From an uncultured Acetobacterium sp. (GTDB taxonomy: Bacteria; Bacillota; Clostridia; Eubacteriales; Eubacteriaceae), in the NCBI RefSeq assembly GCF_963664135.1, contig NZ_OY760905.1:2630736-2694735 (forward strand): a stretch of 64,000 bases of DNA, written 5' to 3'. The position numbers and the translations under genes are program-made. The notes under the pieces were generated by a model, which was not told where the DNA came from, made no database searches, and was given only the letters and a program-made list of their open reading frames with translations. Below are positions 43,551-53,004 of this stretch, one piece after another (position 1 is the stretch's first letter; the number at the start of each line of letters is the position of its first letter).

Positions 43551-44444
43551 TTAAAATGAAGGCTGTTGTTCCACACCGTTGTCAGGACAGGACTTGCGGT
43601 GGTTTTTTATTTCATAGAGCTTCTTATCGGCTTCAATAATAACCTTTTCCAGAAGTTCTTCATCATGCATCTGATATAAACCAAAGCTGGCACTGATGTG
43701 GATGATGGCACCGTTATAGTTCATCTCAATGTTATCCAGAATATGTTTTAATCGGGAAATGATCAGGGAAGCTTCGGCGTAGTTGGTATTTGACATCAGC
43801 AAGACAAATTCATCCCCACCAAACCGACCAAAAAGATCAAAAGCTCGAATGCTTTCATTAATGGTTTTGGCCACGGTTTTTAAGACCAGATCCCCGGCGT
43901 AGTGGCCATGGGTATCGTTGATATTTTTGAATTTATCAATATCGATCATAGCAATACAGAGATCAGAATGAAACCGTTTGGATTTGGTGAATTCGACATT
44001 GGCCAACTGTTCAAAGTATTGGCGATTGTAGATCCGGGTCAGCCCGTCTTTTTGGGCTAGATCGCGCATTTGTTGACCCTCCACCTTGTCGGTTACATCC
44101 ATACAGCTGCCAATATAGCCACCGAATTCATGGTCATCAATAAAATAAGGAACGCCCCGGTCATTGATCCAGCGATAAACACCATCTTTTCGTTTGAGCC
44201 GATATTCCATTTCAAAGGATTCCTGTTTGGCAAAGGCATCTAAATATATTTTTAGGCACATATCAAAATCCTCAGGATGAACGCCTTCTGCCCAACCAGT
44301 ACCAACTTCCTGTGCGGTAGTTTTGCCGGTAAAATTGAGCCAGGTGGTATTAAAGTAATTACACAGGGTATCGGTACCAGCCCGCCAGATCATATTAGGG
44401 GATGACTCTACAATGATTCGGTATAGATCATTATCCAATTTCAT
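43551..44444 (-). CDS. PAS-GGDEF diguanylate cyclase
   Basis: A 297-residue cytoplasmic protein: PAS_3-type sensor (residues about 10-120, with WINDRGVPYF and the PAC segment GGYIGSCMDVTD) followed by a GGDEF domain (about 130-285) with an intact GGDEF motif and an RxxD inhibitory site (RAFD) five residues before it. It should make cyclic di-GMP from two GTP with product inhibition. TTGGAGGAAA precedes the ATG. It lies downstream of the DUF1003 gene on the same strand. Confidence 0.9.
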   Translation of the reverse strand: MKLDNDLYRIIVESSPNMIWRAGTDTLCNYFNTTWLNFTGKTTAQEVGTGWAEGVHPEDFDMCLKIYLDAFAKQESFEMEYRLKRKDGVYRWINDRGVPYFIDDHEFGGYIGSCMDVTDKVEGQQMRDLAQKDGLTRIYNRQYFEQLANVEFTKSKRFHSDLCIAMIDIDKFKNINDTHGHYAGDLVLKTVAKTINESIRAFDLFGRFGGDEFVLLMSNTNYAEASLIISRLKHILDNIEMNYNGAIIHISASFGLYQMHDEELLEKVIIEADKKLYEIKNHRKSCPDNGVEQQPSF

Positions 44445-44510
44445 GGAATTTCCTCCAAGTTATTTATTAATGGTATTTATCAATGTAACATATAAAAAAT
44501 AGTAGGTTAG

Positions 44511-45026
44511 TCAATTTTCCTTTTCTTCTAGGATATTCAGTCGGTGGATGATCTCTTTTTGATTTTCAATGATATCATCAAGCTTATGGTGAATATCTTC
44601 CACAATTATCTCAGCTTTAAGGTTAACTTTGTAGTCGTTTTTGGCTCGCGAACGATCTTTTTCTTCTTGACGATTTTGGCTCATCATAATAACTGGAGCC
44701 TGAATTGCGGCCAGACAGGATAAAATAAGATTGAGGAGAATGAAGGGATAAACATCATATGGCTGTGCAAGAAACAGGGTGTTAATGAGAACCCAAAATA
44801 TTAGGGTCATGAAAAACAAAATAATAAAGACCCAACTTCCAGCAAATTTCGCAAGTTTGTCGGCCGCTTTCTGACCAAAAGTCAGTTTGCTTTCATGCTC
44901 TGTTACGGTATTTTTTGAAATGCTTTCATCCAGAAGTTTGTGTAAAATTTCTTCTTCTTCGGTGATAATTGCTTCATCTTTTAGAATAATCTTGAGTAAT
45001 TCCAGTCGACTTTCACTAATTGACAA
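44511..45026 (-). CDS. DUF1003 membrane protein
   Basis: A 171-residue protein with a cytosolic N-terminus, two membrane helices (FAGSWVFIILFFMTLIFWVL and PFILLNLILSCLAAIQAPVI) and a coiled C-terminus; NRQEEKDRSRAKNDYKVN is the family hallmark. Function unknown. The start is TTG at 45026, chosen because AAAGGAG lies nine bases upstream and no ATG is suitable. Confidence 0.83.
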   Translation of the reverse strand: MSISESRLELLKIILKDEAIITEEEEILHKLLDESISKNTVTEHESKLTFGQKAADKLAKFAGSWVFIILFFMTLIFWVLINTLFLAQPYDVYPFILLNLILSCLAAIQAPVIMMSQNRQEEKDRSRAKNDYKVNLKAEIIVEDIHHKLDDIIENQKEIIHRLNILEEKEN

Positions 45027-45387
45027 AAATGCACACTCCTTTTTTAAAACAGTTATCGGAACATCTGTTTAAATTTTTCTTTATGGCTTATTATATCCTG
45101 AGTTTATTAACTTTGCAGTAATATTTTTGTTTGTAAATTACAGAAATTTACTGGAGGATAAAAACATAGCTATTTTATTATGCTAAATATAATACCCTAA
45201 AACAAATTTTTTTATCATGTTCTGATGATGATCCACATTCTTTAAGAATGGAACGATATTAAATAACAGTGATTAAATTGGTTTATTAAGGGATTTTTAT
45301 GCAGAATGCGATCGCGTTTTATTTGTTTTTTTGATGACCTTATGTTATCATTTTAAGTAAACGATACTTTGAAAGAAGAGTGAAGAA
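45027..45387. other. Divergent intergenic region
   Basis: About 360 AT-rich bases between the DUF1003 gene (minus) and the antiporter gene (plus). One 7-bp inverted repeat, GTAAATT (45133-45139) with AATTTAC (45145-45151), is present. I found no convincing promoter pair or riboswitch fold. Confidence 0.35.
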
Positions 45388-46431
45388 ATGAAAATATTAA
45401 AATACTTACTGGTTTTTGTTCCGATCAGTATTGTGGGAGAATTTATGCATTTTTCTCCAACAGTGATGTTTGTTTTGGCAGCATTGGCGATTATTCCGTT
45501 GGCCGGAATAATGGGCGAAGCAACAGAAGAAATTGCCTTCTATTCGGGTCCAAGAATTGGTGGTTTTCTCAATGCTACTTTTGGAAATGCAACTGAATTG
45601 ATCATTGCTTTTTTTGCATTGAAGGCAGGATTGTTTGATGTTGTTAAAGCATCGCTTGCCGGTTCGGTAATTGGTAATACACTAATGGTCTTAGGGCTTA
45701 GTATGCTGGTTGGTGGGATAAAGTTTAAAACACAAAAGTTTAACAAACAATGCATTGAGGTATCTTCAAGCATGTTGTTGTTTGCCGTAATCGGATTGAC
45801 AATACCCGCTATTTTTACCTACACGGTTCCTTCAGAACTTCTCAATACACGATATGAGGGATTAAGCATTATTGTTGGTGTGGTTATGTTTGCTATTTAT
45901 TTGATGAGTCTATACTTTTCATTTTATACCCACAAGGATATTTATGCGGTAAAACATGAAGATGGTGGAACGGCCAAATGGTCGCTTAAAAAAGCAATTA
46001 TGGTATTAGTCGGAGCAACTGTACTGATTGCCATTGAAAGTGAGTTTTTCATCAGTGCGGTTGAACCCATGACCCAGACAGTTGGTCTGAGTGAGTTTTT
46101 CGTCGGTATCATTTTAGTACCACTGATTGGAAATGCCGCAGAACATAGTACTGCAGTAGTAATGGCGCATAAAAACAAAATGGACGTAGCGGTTGAAATT
46201 GCCATTGGTTCAAGCTTGCAGATTATCTTATTTGTGACGCCAGTATTAATTTTTCTCAGCCTATTATTTACACCAATGAGTATTATGTTCAATATGTTTG
46301 AATTGGTTGCGTTGATTGTTTGTGTTCTCATTGCCAACAGAGTCGCCAGTGACGGTGAATCCAACTGGTTGGAAGGCGTTCAATTGCTGGCAGTTTATTT
46401 AATTATGGCCGTTTGCTTTTTTGTTTTATAA
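45388..46431 (+). CDS. cax: Ca2+/H+ antiporter (CaCA family, CAX type)
   Basis: A 347-residue protein of about eleven helices. The two alpha-repeats of the family are present: GGFLNATFGNATELIIAFF in the first half and GNAAEHSTAVVMAHKNKMD in the second, each supplying the acidic residue for calcium. It exports Ca2+ in exchange for protons. Length fits bacterial CAX proteins. It seems to be a single-gene unit followed 130 bases later by the YitT gene. Confidence 0.9.
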   Translation: MKILKYLLVFVPISIVGEFMHFSPTVMFVLAALAIIPLAGIMGEATEEIAFYSGPRIGGFLNATFGNATELIIAFFALKAGLFDVVKASLAGSVIGNTLMVLGLSMLVGGIKFKTQKFNKQCIEVSSSMLLFAVIGLTIPAIFTYTVPSELLNTRYEGLSIIVGVVMFAIYLMSLYFSFYTHKDIYAVKHEDGGTAKWSLKKAIMVLVGATVLIAIESEFFISAVEPMTQTVGLSEFFVGIILVPLIGNAAEHSTAVVMAHKNKMDVAVEIAIGSSLQIILFVTPVLIFLSLLFTPMSIMFNMFELVALIVCVLIANRVASDGESNWLEGVQLLAVYLIMAVCFFVL

Positions 46432-46561
46432 TGGCTCGACAAATTAAAAACAGATGATCAGATAACATCCAGCTGAAAGCTACGTTTAATTTGATATTTG
46501 AAATGCAAATCTTTACATTTATACAATGGCTCGAAAATTAGGCTGAATAAGGAGGAAATTA

Positions 46562-47419
46562 ATGACCAAAAAAAACCATGTAAAAAGAGAAATATTAAGA
46601 TTCATTTTCCTGTTTATTGGTTCAATCATTGCGGCAGTAGGTCTGGAAATATTTCTAGTTCCCAACAATATTATTGATGGCGGCATCATTGGTATTTCCA
46701 TTATCGCCAGTTATTTGACAGGGCTTCCTTTAGGCGCCTTTATCATTGTTTTAAATCTGCCATTTCTGATTTTTGGATACAAGCAAATTGGCAAGACCTT
46801 TGTGCTATCCTCGCTATTTGCGATCTTATCCTTATCATTTTGGTTATCAGTTTTGCATCCCATTCCTGGGTTAACTAATGATGTCTTGCTGGCAACGGTG
46901 TTTGGCGGGATCATTCTGGGGATTGGCGTGGGTCTGATTATCCGTAACAGTGGCTCACTGGATGGAACTGAAATGGTGGCAATCGTCTTTAGTAAAACAG
47001 CGGCCTTTTCAGTTGGTGAGATTGTCATGTTTTTCAATCTGTTTATCTTAAGCAGTGCGGGATTGATTTTTGGCTGGGATCGGGCGATGTATTCGCTGCT
47101 GGCCTATTTTATTGCCTTTAAAGTTATCGATATCACGATTGAAGGGCTAAACGAAGAAAAGGCAGCAATGATTGTATCCGACAATCCCTATGAAATTGCC
47201 GATGCCATTTTGGCCAGACTGGGTCGTGGTGTCACTTTTTTAGATGGCAAAGGTGGTTTTTCAAAAGAAGAAAAAGTGGTTATTTACTCAGTTATCACCC
47301 GGCTGGAAATTGCTAAGTTAAAATCGATTGTTGCTGAAAAAGATGAAAATGCATTTCTCACAATCAGCGATGTCTTTGATGTGATGGGCGGCAAGCAAAA
47401 AAAGAAATCAATTCATTAG
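46562..47419 (+). CDS. YitT-family membrane protein (DUF161 + DUF2179)
   Basis: A 285-residue protein with five N-terminal helices (VGLEIFLVPNNIIDGGIIGIS is the family signature) and a C-terminal cytosolic DUF2179 domain (VTFLDGKGGFSKEEKVVIYS). The family is widespread in Firmicutes; its transport or other role is not settled. AAGGAGGAAA precedes the ATG. Confidence 0.87.
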   Translation: MTKKNHVKREILRFIFLFIGSIIAAVGLEIFLVPNNIIDGGIIGISIIASYLTGLPLGAFIIVLNLPFLIFGYKQIGKTFVLSSLFAILSLSFWLSVLHPIPGLTNDVLLATVFGGIILGIGVGLIIRNSGSLDGTEMVAIVFSKTAAFSVGEIVMFFNLFILSSAGLIFGWDRAMYSLLAYFIAFKVIDITIEGLNEEKAAMIVSDNPYEIADAILARLGRGVTFLDGKGGFSKEEKVVIYSVITRLEIAKLKSIVAEKDENAFLTISDVFDVMGGKQKKKSIH

Positions 47420-47543
47420 AACGTTTAAGAACAGCGAGGATTTTTGTTAAAATTTCGTGACGGCAAGCAATCTAAAGTGGATTTGCCGATGAAATCCAGT
47501 GAATCTGGCGTTTTATATAGCCAATCAGAATGGAGCGTTAACA

Positions 47544-48293
47544 ATGATCGAAATAAGGAAATTATTAATTTTTGTTTTTGTTTTAATTCTTCTTTTTTAT
47601 ACCTGCAGACTCCTTTATGCAACCCGATATAAAAAAGATAAGGCTTACATTTTTATTATCATGATCTGTGGGTTATCCCTTAGTTCGATTGGAACATTTT
47701 TGGATATGATCGGAAAAATTATTAATGAACAAGTAGTTTATGATGTGATCCGAACGTGTCTTACTCTGGGTTCAATTATTTATATTATTGGGATCATCCT
47801 TTGGAGCGGCTTTACTAAAAATATGATCGAAGAACTTGAACGGATGGCCTCAACAGATCCATTAACTGGGGCTCTTAATCGGAATGGCCTGGAGAGGAAA
47901 TTCCAGACATTAATTAAGAAAAAGCATGGCTTTTATCTTTGTGTCTGTGATCTAGATGGAACCAAATCCATTAATGATACATTTGGTCATATGGAAGGGG
48001 ATCGTTTTATTTCAAATACCGTCAGCATCATGACAGATTTGGTAGGTAAAAATGGATGGGTTTCAAGAATTGGTGGGGACGAGTTTATTATCTTGCTGGA
48101 AAGCAACAAGTTTTCAGAAATCGATAAAATAGTTGTTCATCTGAGAGAAAAAATTTCCGGGTTGTATCCAGAAGCATATGTTGGTATCAGTATGGGATAT
48201 GCTCAGTTTCCGGAAGATGGTGAAAAGTTTGAGGAACTGGCAAGAAAAGCAGATACCAAAATGTATAATGATAAAAACGAAAAACAGATGTAA
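47544..48293 (+). CDS. Membrane-anchored GGDEF protein
   Basis: A roughly 249-residue protein with three N-terminal helices (residues about 5-90) and a GGDEF domain with the motif intact. The usual RxxD inhibitory site is absent (GKNG at that place), so product inhibition may be lost. The metal/GTP segment reads DLDGTKSIND, with Thr instead of the common Phe. The ATG at 47544 follows TGGAGCG; an upstream in-frame extension overlaps no ribosome-binding site. The stop codon lies at the terminator loop. Confidence 0.83.
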   Translation: MIEIRKLLIFVFVLILLFYTCRLLYATRYKKDKAYIFIIMICGLSLSSIGTFLDMIGKIINEQVVYDVIRTCLTLGSIIYIIGIILWSGFTKNMIEELERMASTDPLTGALNRNGLERKFQTLIKKKHGFYLCVCDLDGTKSINDTFGHMEGDRFISNTVSIMTDLVGKNGWVSRIGGDEFIILLESNKFSEIDKIVVHLREKISGLYPEAYVGISMGYAQFPEDGEKFEELARKADTKMYNDKNEKQM

Positions 48294-48315
48294 GAAAAAT
48301 GCATCTGTTTTTTTT
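48281..48315 (+). terminator. Terminator overlapping the GGDEF gene's stop codon
   Basis: AAAACAGATG (48281-48290) pairs with CATCTGTTTT (48302-48311), followed by T's. The gene's TAA is at the start of the loop. Confidence 0.85.
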
Positions 48316-48472
48316 GCGCGAAGGCAACGAGCCAATCGGCTGCTCGCAGACAGTTGGCGACTGCCCGCGACGAAAAGAAAAGAGCAAAGCGATTTTCTTG
48401 ATGTGCGCGAAGGCAACGAGCCAATCGGCTGCTCGCAGACAGTTGGCGACTGCCCGCGACGAAAAGAAAAGA
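48316..48472. repeat. GC-rich 68-bp direct repeat, two copies
   Basis: Bases 48316-48383 and 48405-48472 are identical over 68 bp, giving an 89-base period. Each copy contains short internal dyads (CGAGC...GCTCG and CAGT...ACTG), so it can fold. GC content is clearly above the flanks. Frames on both strands read through it, but they are repeat artefacts. No target-site duplication or transposase was found. Confidence 0.85.
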
Positions 48473-48580
48473 CAAAGTAATGTTCTTTTAGTGCGTAATT
48501 TCATCAAAAACTGGGTAGAAAAAAACTAGCGGAAAAGTTAATATGTAAAGAGAGCAATTCATGAAAGGGTGATAATAGAG

Positions 48581-50575
48581 ATGAGAAGAAAAATGCTGGT
48601 ATTGGGATTGAGCCTGATACTGATGGTGACCATATTAGGGGGCTGCAGTGGCAGTACCAAAGCTGAAACAAAAAGCTATCAGAAAACGATTGCGACAGCA
48701 CGAACCGAAATATGGAATGCGATATCAGCTGGAGGCGCATCCAGTGCTACGGTGGCAATCATGGACAACGGCAACGTTGTTTACAAGGAAGGTTTTGGCA
48801 TGGCAGACCGGGTATCGGGTCTTTCAGTTTCCGATGATACCCAGTTTAATATCTGTTCCATCAGTAAGGTTTTTACAGCGGCAGCAATATTACAGCTTTG
48901 CGAACAGGGAAAACTGGAATTGGATAAACCATTGGTCGATTATATGCCTGAATTTACGATGGCGGACAGTCGCTACAAGGATATCACCGTCAGAATGCTT
49001 CTAAATCATACCGCTGCCTTTCCGGGAACCTATGCGTATAATGCCGAGACGACCGCACCAGATGCCAGCTATACCGAACAGTTTATGACTTATCTGGCGG
49101 GAACCCAATTAAAAGGCGATCCGGGAAAAGTGAGTGTTTACTGCAATGATTGCTTTACCTTTGGGGAAATTCTGGTTGAAAAAGTCTCCGGTCAGTCTTT
49201 TTCCGACTATTTGACTAAGAATATTTTTAACAAGGCTGCTATGAAAAATTCCAGTTGTAATTTTAAACAAGCAAACACCAATATCGCCTTAAAATATAAT
49301 GAAGATGGCACTGCCGCCCCGGTGGAGTATATTAATAGTCTGGGTTCCGGCGGCATTTCTTCAACGGCGGTTGATTTATGCCGATATGCTCAGGCTCTGC
49401 TTCAGGGTAAAATAATGAATGCGGCGATGTTTACGGAATACACCAGTCCTCAGTATGGAACTGAAACCGTGCCCTCGGGAACGCCGCTTTACCCCTATGG
49501 ATTGGGTTGGGACAGCGTTGCAGTAGCGGATTTTCAACTTCAGGGAGTCAGGGTTATCGGAAAAAATGGCGGATCGCCACAGTTTAATTCCCAGCTATAT
49601 GTACTTCCGGATGAAAACATTTCAGTAGCCATTATTTTTGCCGGAGATGCCGATGTCACAGGGATTGCTAATGATATTGTCCAGGCCATCGTCGATGAAA
49701 ATGGGTTGAATCAGACCAATGAAACGGCAGTTGCGACACCTACAGCGGCAACCATACCAGAATCAATAATATCCGATGCGGGGATTTACGGCGATGGATC
49801 AGCCATCATCAAAGTCGAGTTCAATAAAGAAAAAAACACCTTGGTTTATAAAAAATATAGCAATGGCGGGTTTGTAACCCAGGGCGAATATCCGTATCAG
49901 AGCGATGGCACTTTTCATTTGCCGGTGGGATATCGAATTGGCTTTGAAGAAAATTATGGAAAAAAATTGCTTGTGATCCACGGCGCCTTATCCGATGGAG
50001 CGGTTGTTTCCGGACAGAAGTTGGAAGCTGGCGATACCACTCAGGATACCAGTAAGTTTAAGGGCAAGTCATGGATTCCGACAAACCTGAGTACTATTGA
50101 TGCGAATACGTTTTCCTGTAAAACTGGGGTTTTAGCTGAGTTGCCGGGTTATGTCTATTATTCGGCAGCTGGTGTTTATACCCCTTATGCCCTTAAAGAT
50201 GCGAACACCACTGAAATGGTGCTGCCTTATGGAAAAGATCTGGCGCAATCTGTTATCACTCAGGAAAACGGGAAAAACAGTTTAACGGTGATGCATTATA
50301 AAATGATGGACGTTGCTGACGTAGCGTCACTCCAGCAAGATGAGCCGATCAATATTGGCAGTGACGGTTTAAATGTTTGTCGAAAATTGGATAAAGACGG
50401 TACCTTCCAGGCGGAGATTCCTGAAGGTGGGCGAATTGTTATTTATGACTCAAGTTTACAGGCAAGCTATGACAGTTTGACAAATGAAACCGGCGGAGCT
50501 GAGGTAACGGCCGGTTCTTACATTCTCTTTATTGGTAAACCGGAAGATGCGTTTACCTTTGACTATCGGGTTTAA
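48581..50575 (+). CDS. Beta-lactamase-family serine hydrolase lipoprotein, copy 1
   Basis: A roughly 664-residue lipoprotein (lipobox LGGC near residue 23). Residues about 30-375 form a class-C beta-lactamase/DD-peptidase fold with S93-x-x-K96 (SISK), the YCN motif, and KNGG near residue 328 in place of KTG. The C-terminal 280 residues are a beta-rich region of the type seen in EstB/FmtA-like proteins. Family members are esterases, D-amino-acid peptidases or penicillin-interacting proteins, so resistance is not implied. AAAGGGTGAT precedes the ATG. A close paralogue follows. Confidence 0.83.
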   Translation: MRRKMLVLGLSLILMVTILGGCSGSTKAETKSYQKTIATARTEIWNAISAGGASSATVAIMDNGNVVYKEGFGMADRVSGLSVSDDTQFNICSISKVFTAAAILQLCEQGKLELDKPLVDYMPEFTMADSRYKDITVRMLLNHTAAFPGTYAYNAETTAPDASYTEQFMTYLAGTQLKGDPGKVSVYCNDCFTFGEILVEKVSGQSFSDYLTKNIFNKAAMKNSSCNFKQANTNIALKYNEDGTAAPVEYINSLGSGGISSTAVDLCRYAQALLQGKIMNAAMFTEYTSPQYGTETVPSGTPLYPYGLGWDSVAVADFQLQGVRVIGKNGGSPQFNSQLYVLPDENISVAIIFAGDADVTGIANDIVQAIVDENGLNQTNETAVATPTAATIPESIISDAGIYGDGSAIIKVEFNKEKNTLVYKKYSNGGFVTQGEYPYQSDGTFHLPVGYRIGFEENYGKKLLVIHGALSDGAVVSGQKLEAGDTTQDTSKFKGKSWIPTNLSTIDANTFSCKTGVLAELPGYVYYSAAGVYTPYALKDANTTEMVLPYGKDLAQSVITQENGKNSLTVMHYKMMDVADVASLQQDEPINIGSDGLNVCRKLDKDGTFQAEIPEGGRIVIYDSSLQASYDSLTNETGGAEVTAGSYILFIGKPEDAFTFDYRV

Positions 50576-50661
50576 AACTGCAACAGCAAAAATGATCATT
50601 CATAAAAAGCATCATAATAAAAGTGAGTAACTTGAAATTTATGTGGGAAAGGATGAAGAAA

Positions 50662-52659
50662 ATGTTGAAAAAATTACTGACCATCAGCCTGAGTTTGATA
50701 TTGCTGCTTGTTCCGTTATCGGGGTGTACGACAACGTCCCAGAGCCAGAGTTATGATAAGACCATCGCCACGGCGAGAACTGAAATCTGGAAGGCCATTT
50801 CCGGAGGCGGGGCTTCCAGTGCTACCGTAGCGATCATGGACAATGGCAAAATTGTTTATGAGGAAGGCTTCGCCATGGCAAACCGGGAGGAGGCCCTCAA
50901 GGTGAATACCAGTACCCAGTTTAATATTGGCTCAGTCAGTAAGGTTTTTACGGCTGCGGCGGTGATGCAGCTGGTGGAAGCTGGCAAGGTAGACTTGGAT
51001 AAACCAGTGGTTGACTATGTTCCGGAATTCACCATGCAGGACAGCCGGTATAAAAACATTACCGTTCGGATGCTATTAAACCACTCATCGGCATTGCCAG
51101 GAACAGATTACACCAACGGCTTTGCTTCGGCCGCCGATCCGAATTTTCTGGAAGGTTTTATGAAGTATCTGGCCAACAGCAATTTAAAGGATGATCCCGG
51201 CGTGGTCAGTGTTTACTGTAATGATGGATTTACGCTGGCCGAGGTGCTCATTGAAAAAGTTAGTGGTCAATCCTATGCTGAATACGTCAGTAAAAATATT
51301 TTCACTAAAGCAGATATGAAGAATAGCAGTTGTTATTTCAAACCGGGCAACCCCAATATTGCCCTAAAATATAATAATGACAACGGCTTAGCATTCCCGG
51401 CAGAATATGTTAATCTGATGGGAACCGGCGGCATTTCGTCCACTGCTGTGGATTTATGCGAGTTCGGAAATGCCTTGCTGGCCAACAAAATTATGACGCC
51501 AGAGTCTTTTGCCGAGTATACCAGTCCCCAATATGCAACTGAAACAGTTCCCGCGGGAATGATGCCGATTACTAGTTACGGGTTGGGTTGGGATATGATC
51601 AATGTGGCGGCGTTTGAAGAACAGGGCATCCATGTTTTAAGTAAAAACGGTGGCACCCTGCAGTTTAACTCACAGCTCTATGTACTTCCCGAACAGAAAT
51701 TATCGGTGGCGGTGATTTTTGCTGGCGTGGCCGATACAGCCTCAATCAATAATGCCATTACCCAGGCATTGCTGGAGGAAAAGGGCGTGTTGCCAGGAAG
51801 TGAAACCAAGGAAGTAACGAAGCCCGGTTCAGCAGCGATACCAGATCAGCTGTTGGGCTTTGCCGGTTATTACGGTGCCAGTGGTAGTATTATCAAGGTG
51901 GAGTTTGATAAACAGAGCAACACCTTAAATTATAAACAATTCAATGGGAGTGAATTTGTCAGTACGGGGAGCTATCCCTACATGGATGATGGCTATTTTT
52001 ATCTGCCTTCCGGAAACCGGATGTCCTTTAGCGAAAGCTTTGATAAAAAACTGATGCTCCAGTCGCTGCCAACCGGAAATTATGCCATCGTTGTGGGACA
52101 ACAAATTGGGCAAGCTACCAATCCGGTTGATGGCAGCGCCTTTGCGAATAAACATTGGCTACCCATCAATTTCTCGGCCACTGATCTGAGCCCATTAGCA
52201 GTAGCCACTGGCACTATTTCAGATTTGCCGGGCTTTATCTATGTCAGCGGTGATGATTCTTTTACGCCCTATGCCCTAAAAGATGCAAATAGCGCCGCAA
52301 TGACACTTCCCTATGCCAGGGATCTGGTTGAACCCCGGATTACCGAGGTGGATGGCAAAAAGCAGCTCAGCGTGATGAGTTACATTTGTATGAATGCTCA
52401 GGATATTACATCTATGCAAAACGGAGAGACCATCAGCATCATCAAGGCCAATGAAAACCAGATAAAAAAACTGGATGCAGCAGGTACATTTGGGGTAACT
52501 CTACCGGAAGGTGGACGGATGATTATCTATGCGCCGGACTTCACCATCAGCTATGACACCCTATTTTCAGGATCAGAAAGCGTCCCGGTAGCGGCGGGCT
52601 CCTATGTTTTGTTTATTGGCAATGAAGGGGATACCTTCGCATATCAATACAGCTTTTAA
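50662..52659 (+). CDS. Beta-lactamase-family serine hydrolase lipoprotein, copy 2
   Basis: A roughly 665-residue paralogue of the preceding gene, collinear over its whole length: lipobox LSGC, S91-x-x-K94 (SVSK), YCND, KNGG, and the same C-terminal region. Both copies keep the catalytic residues. The ATG at 50662 was chosen because GGAAAGG lies nine bases upstream and the length then matches copy 1. The 86-base gap shows no terminator, so both may be on one transcript. Confidence 0.83.
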   Translation: MLKKLLTISLSLILLLVPLSGCTTTSQSQSYDKTIATARTEIWKAISGGGASSATVAIMDNGKIVYEEGFAMANREEALKVNTSTQFNIGSVSKVFTAAAVMQLVEAGKVDLDKPVVDYVPEFTMQDSRYKNITVRMLLNHSSALPGTDYTNGFASAADPNFLEGFMKYLANSNLKDDPGVVSVYCNDGFTLAEVLIEKVSGQSYAEYVSKNIFTKADMKNSSCYFKPGNPNIALKYNNDNGLAFPAEYVNLMGTGGISSTAVDLCEFGNALLANKIMTPESFAEYTSPQYATETVPAGMMPITSYGLGWDMINVAAFEEQGIHVLSKNGGTLQFNSQLYVLPEQKLSVAVIFAGVADTASINNAITQALLEEKGVLPGSETKEVTKPGSAAIPDQLLGFAGYYGASGSIIKVEFDKQSNTLNYKQFNGSEFVSTGSYPYMDDGYFYLPSGNRMSFSESFDKKLMLQSLPTGNYAIVVGQQIGQATNPVDGSAFANKHWLPINFSATDLSPLAVATGTISDLPGFIYVSGDDSFTPYALKDANSAAMTLPYARDLVEPRITEVDGKKQLSVMSYICMNAQDITSMQNGETISIIKANENQIKKLDAAGTFGVTLPEGGRMIIYAPDFTISYDTLFSGSESVPVAAGSYVLFIGNEGDTFAYQYSF

Positions 52660-53004
52660 GTTTAGCCCTATAAAAGGTAATTGGCAGGCCAACATCAGAA
52701 TAGGCTTTGCGTATTATTTTGAATAGGCGCCAACAATTTAAGTCCTAAATCAAGCCAGATTAAGACTTGTTTTAATTTGATCAGCCGATCAAATCAATTA
52801 ATAATGAGTCTTAATTTTTTACGTCTCGGGTTAAAAATGCAATTTCTCGGTTGACTTTTTATACCTTCGACTTGTTTCGCCAAAGACATTGTGATACGCT
52901 AAGCAGGAACGATTTAAATTGCCGGATAATATAGATAGGATTTAAGCGATTTTTTATGAAAAAAACAAGAAATTGGAGTATTCTGATAATTAAACGAGGA
53001 TAAA
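52660..53004. other. Intergenic region after the hydrolase pair
   Basis: About 345 bases with the nested inverted repeat at 52759-52820 and, downstream, the leader of the 7TM-PAS-GGDEF gene. I looked for a cyclic di-GMP riboswitch fold here and did not find one. No gene seen. Confidence 0.4.
52759..52820 (+). terminator. Nested stem-loop, probable terminator
   Basis: ATTAAGACT (52759-52767) pairs with AGTCTTAAT (52807-52815), and inside it TTTGATC (52776-52782) pairs with GATCAAA (52787-52793). A T-run follows. It probably ends the hydrolase transcript, about 100 bases after the stop. Confidence 0.6.

Noticed and set aside
46430..46534. Direct repeat AATGGCTCGA at 46430-46439 and 46525-46534
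   Set aside because: Ten bases with partly similar flanks; short enough to be chance and without associated genes or dyads.
48316..48472. CRISPR-like repeat pair
   Set aside because: Only two copies, units too long (68 bp), no spacer array and no cas genes nearby.
48178..48529. Overlapping short frames on both strands through the 68-bp repeats
   Set aside because: They exist because the repeat is GC-rich and has few stops in any frame; there is no ribosome-binding site and no recognisable domain.
52821..53004. Cyclic di-GMP riboswitch ahead of the 7TM-PAS-GGDEF gene
   Set aside because: I could not find the conserved tetraloop/receptor core of the known riboswitch folds in this leader.
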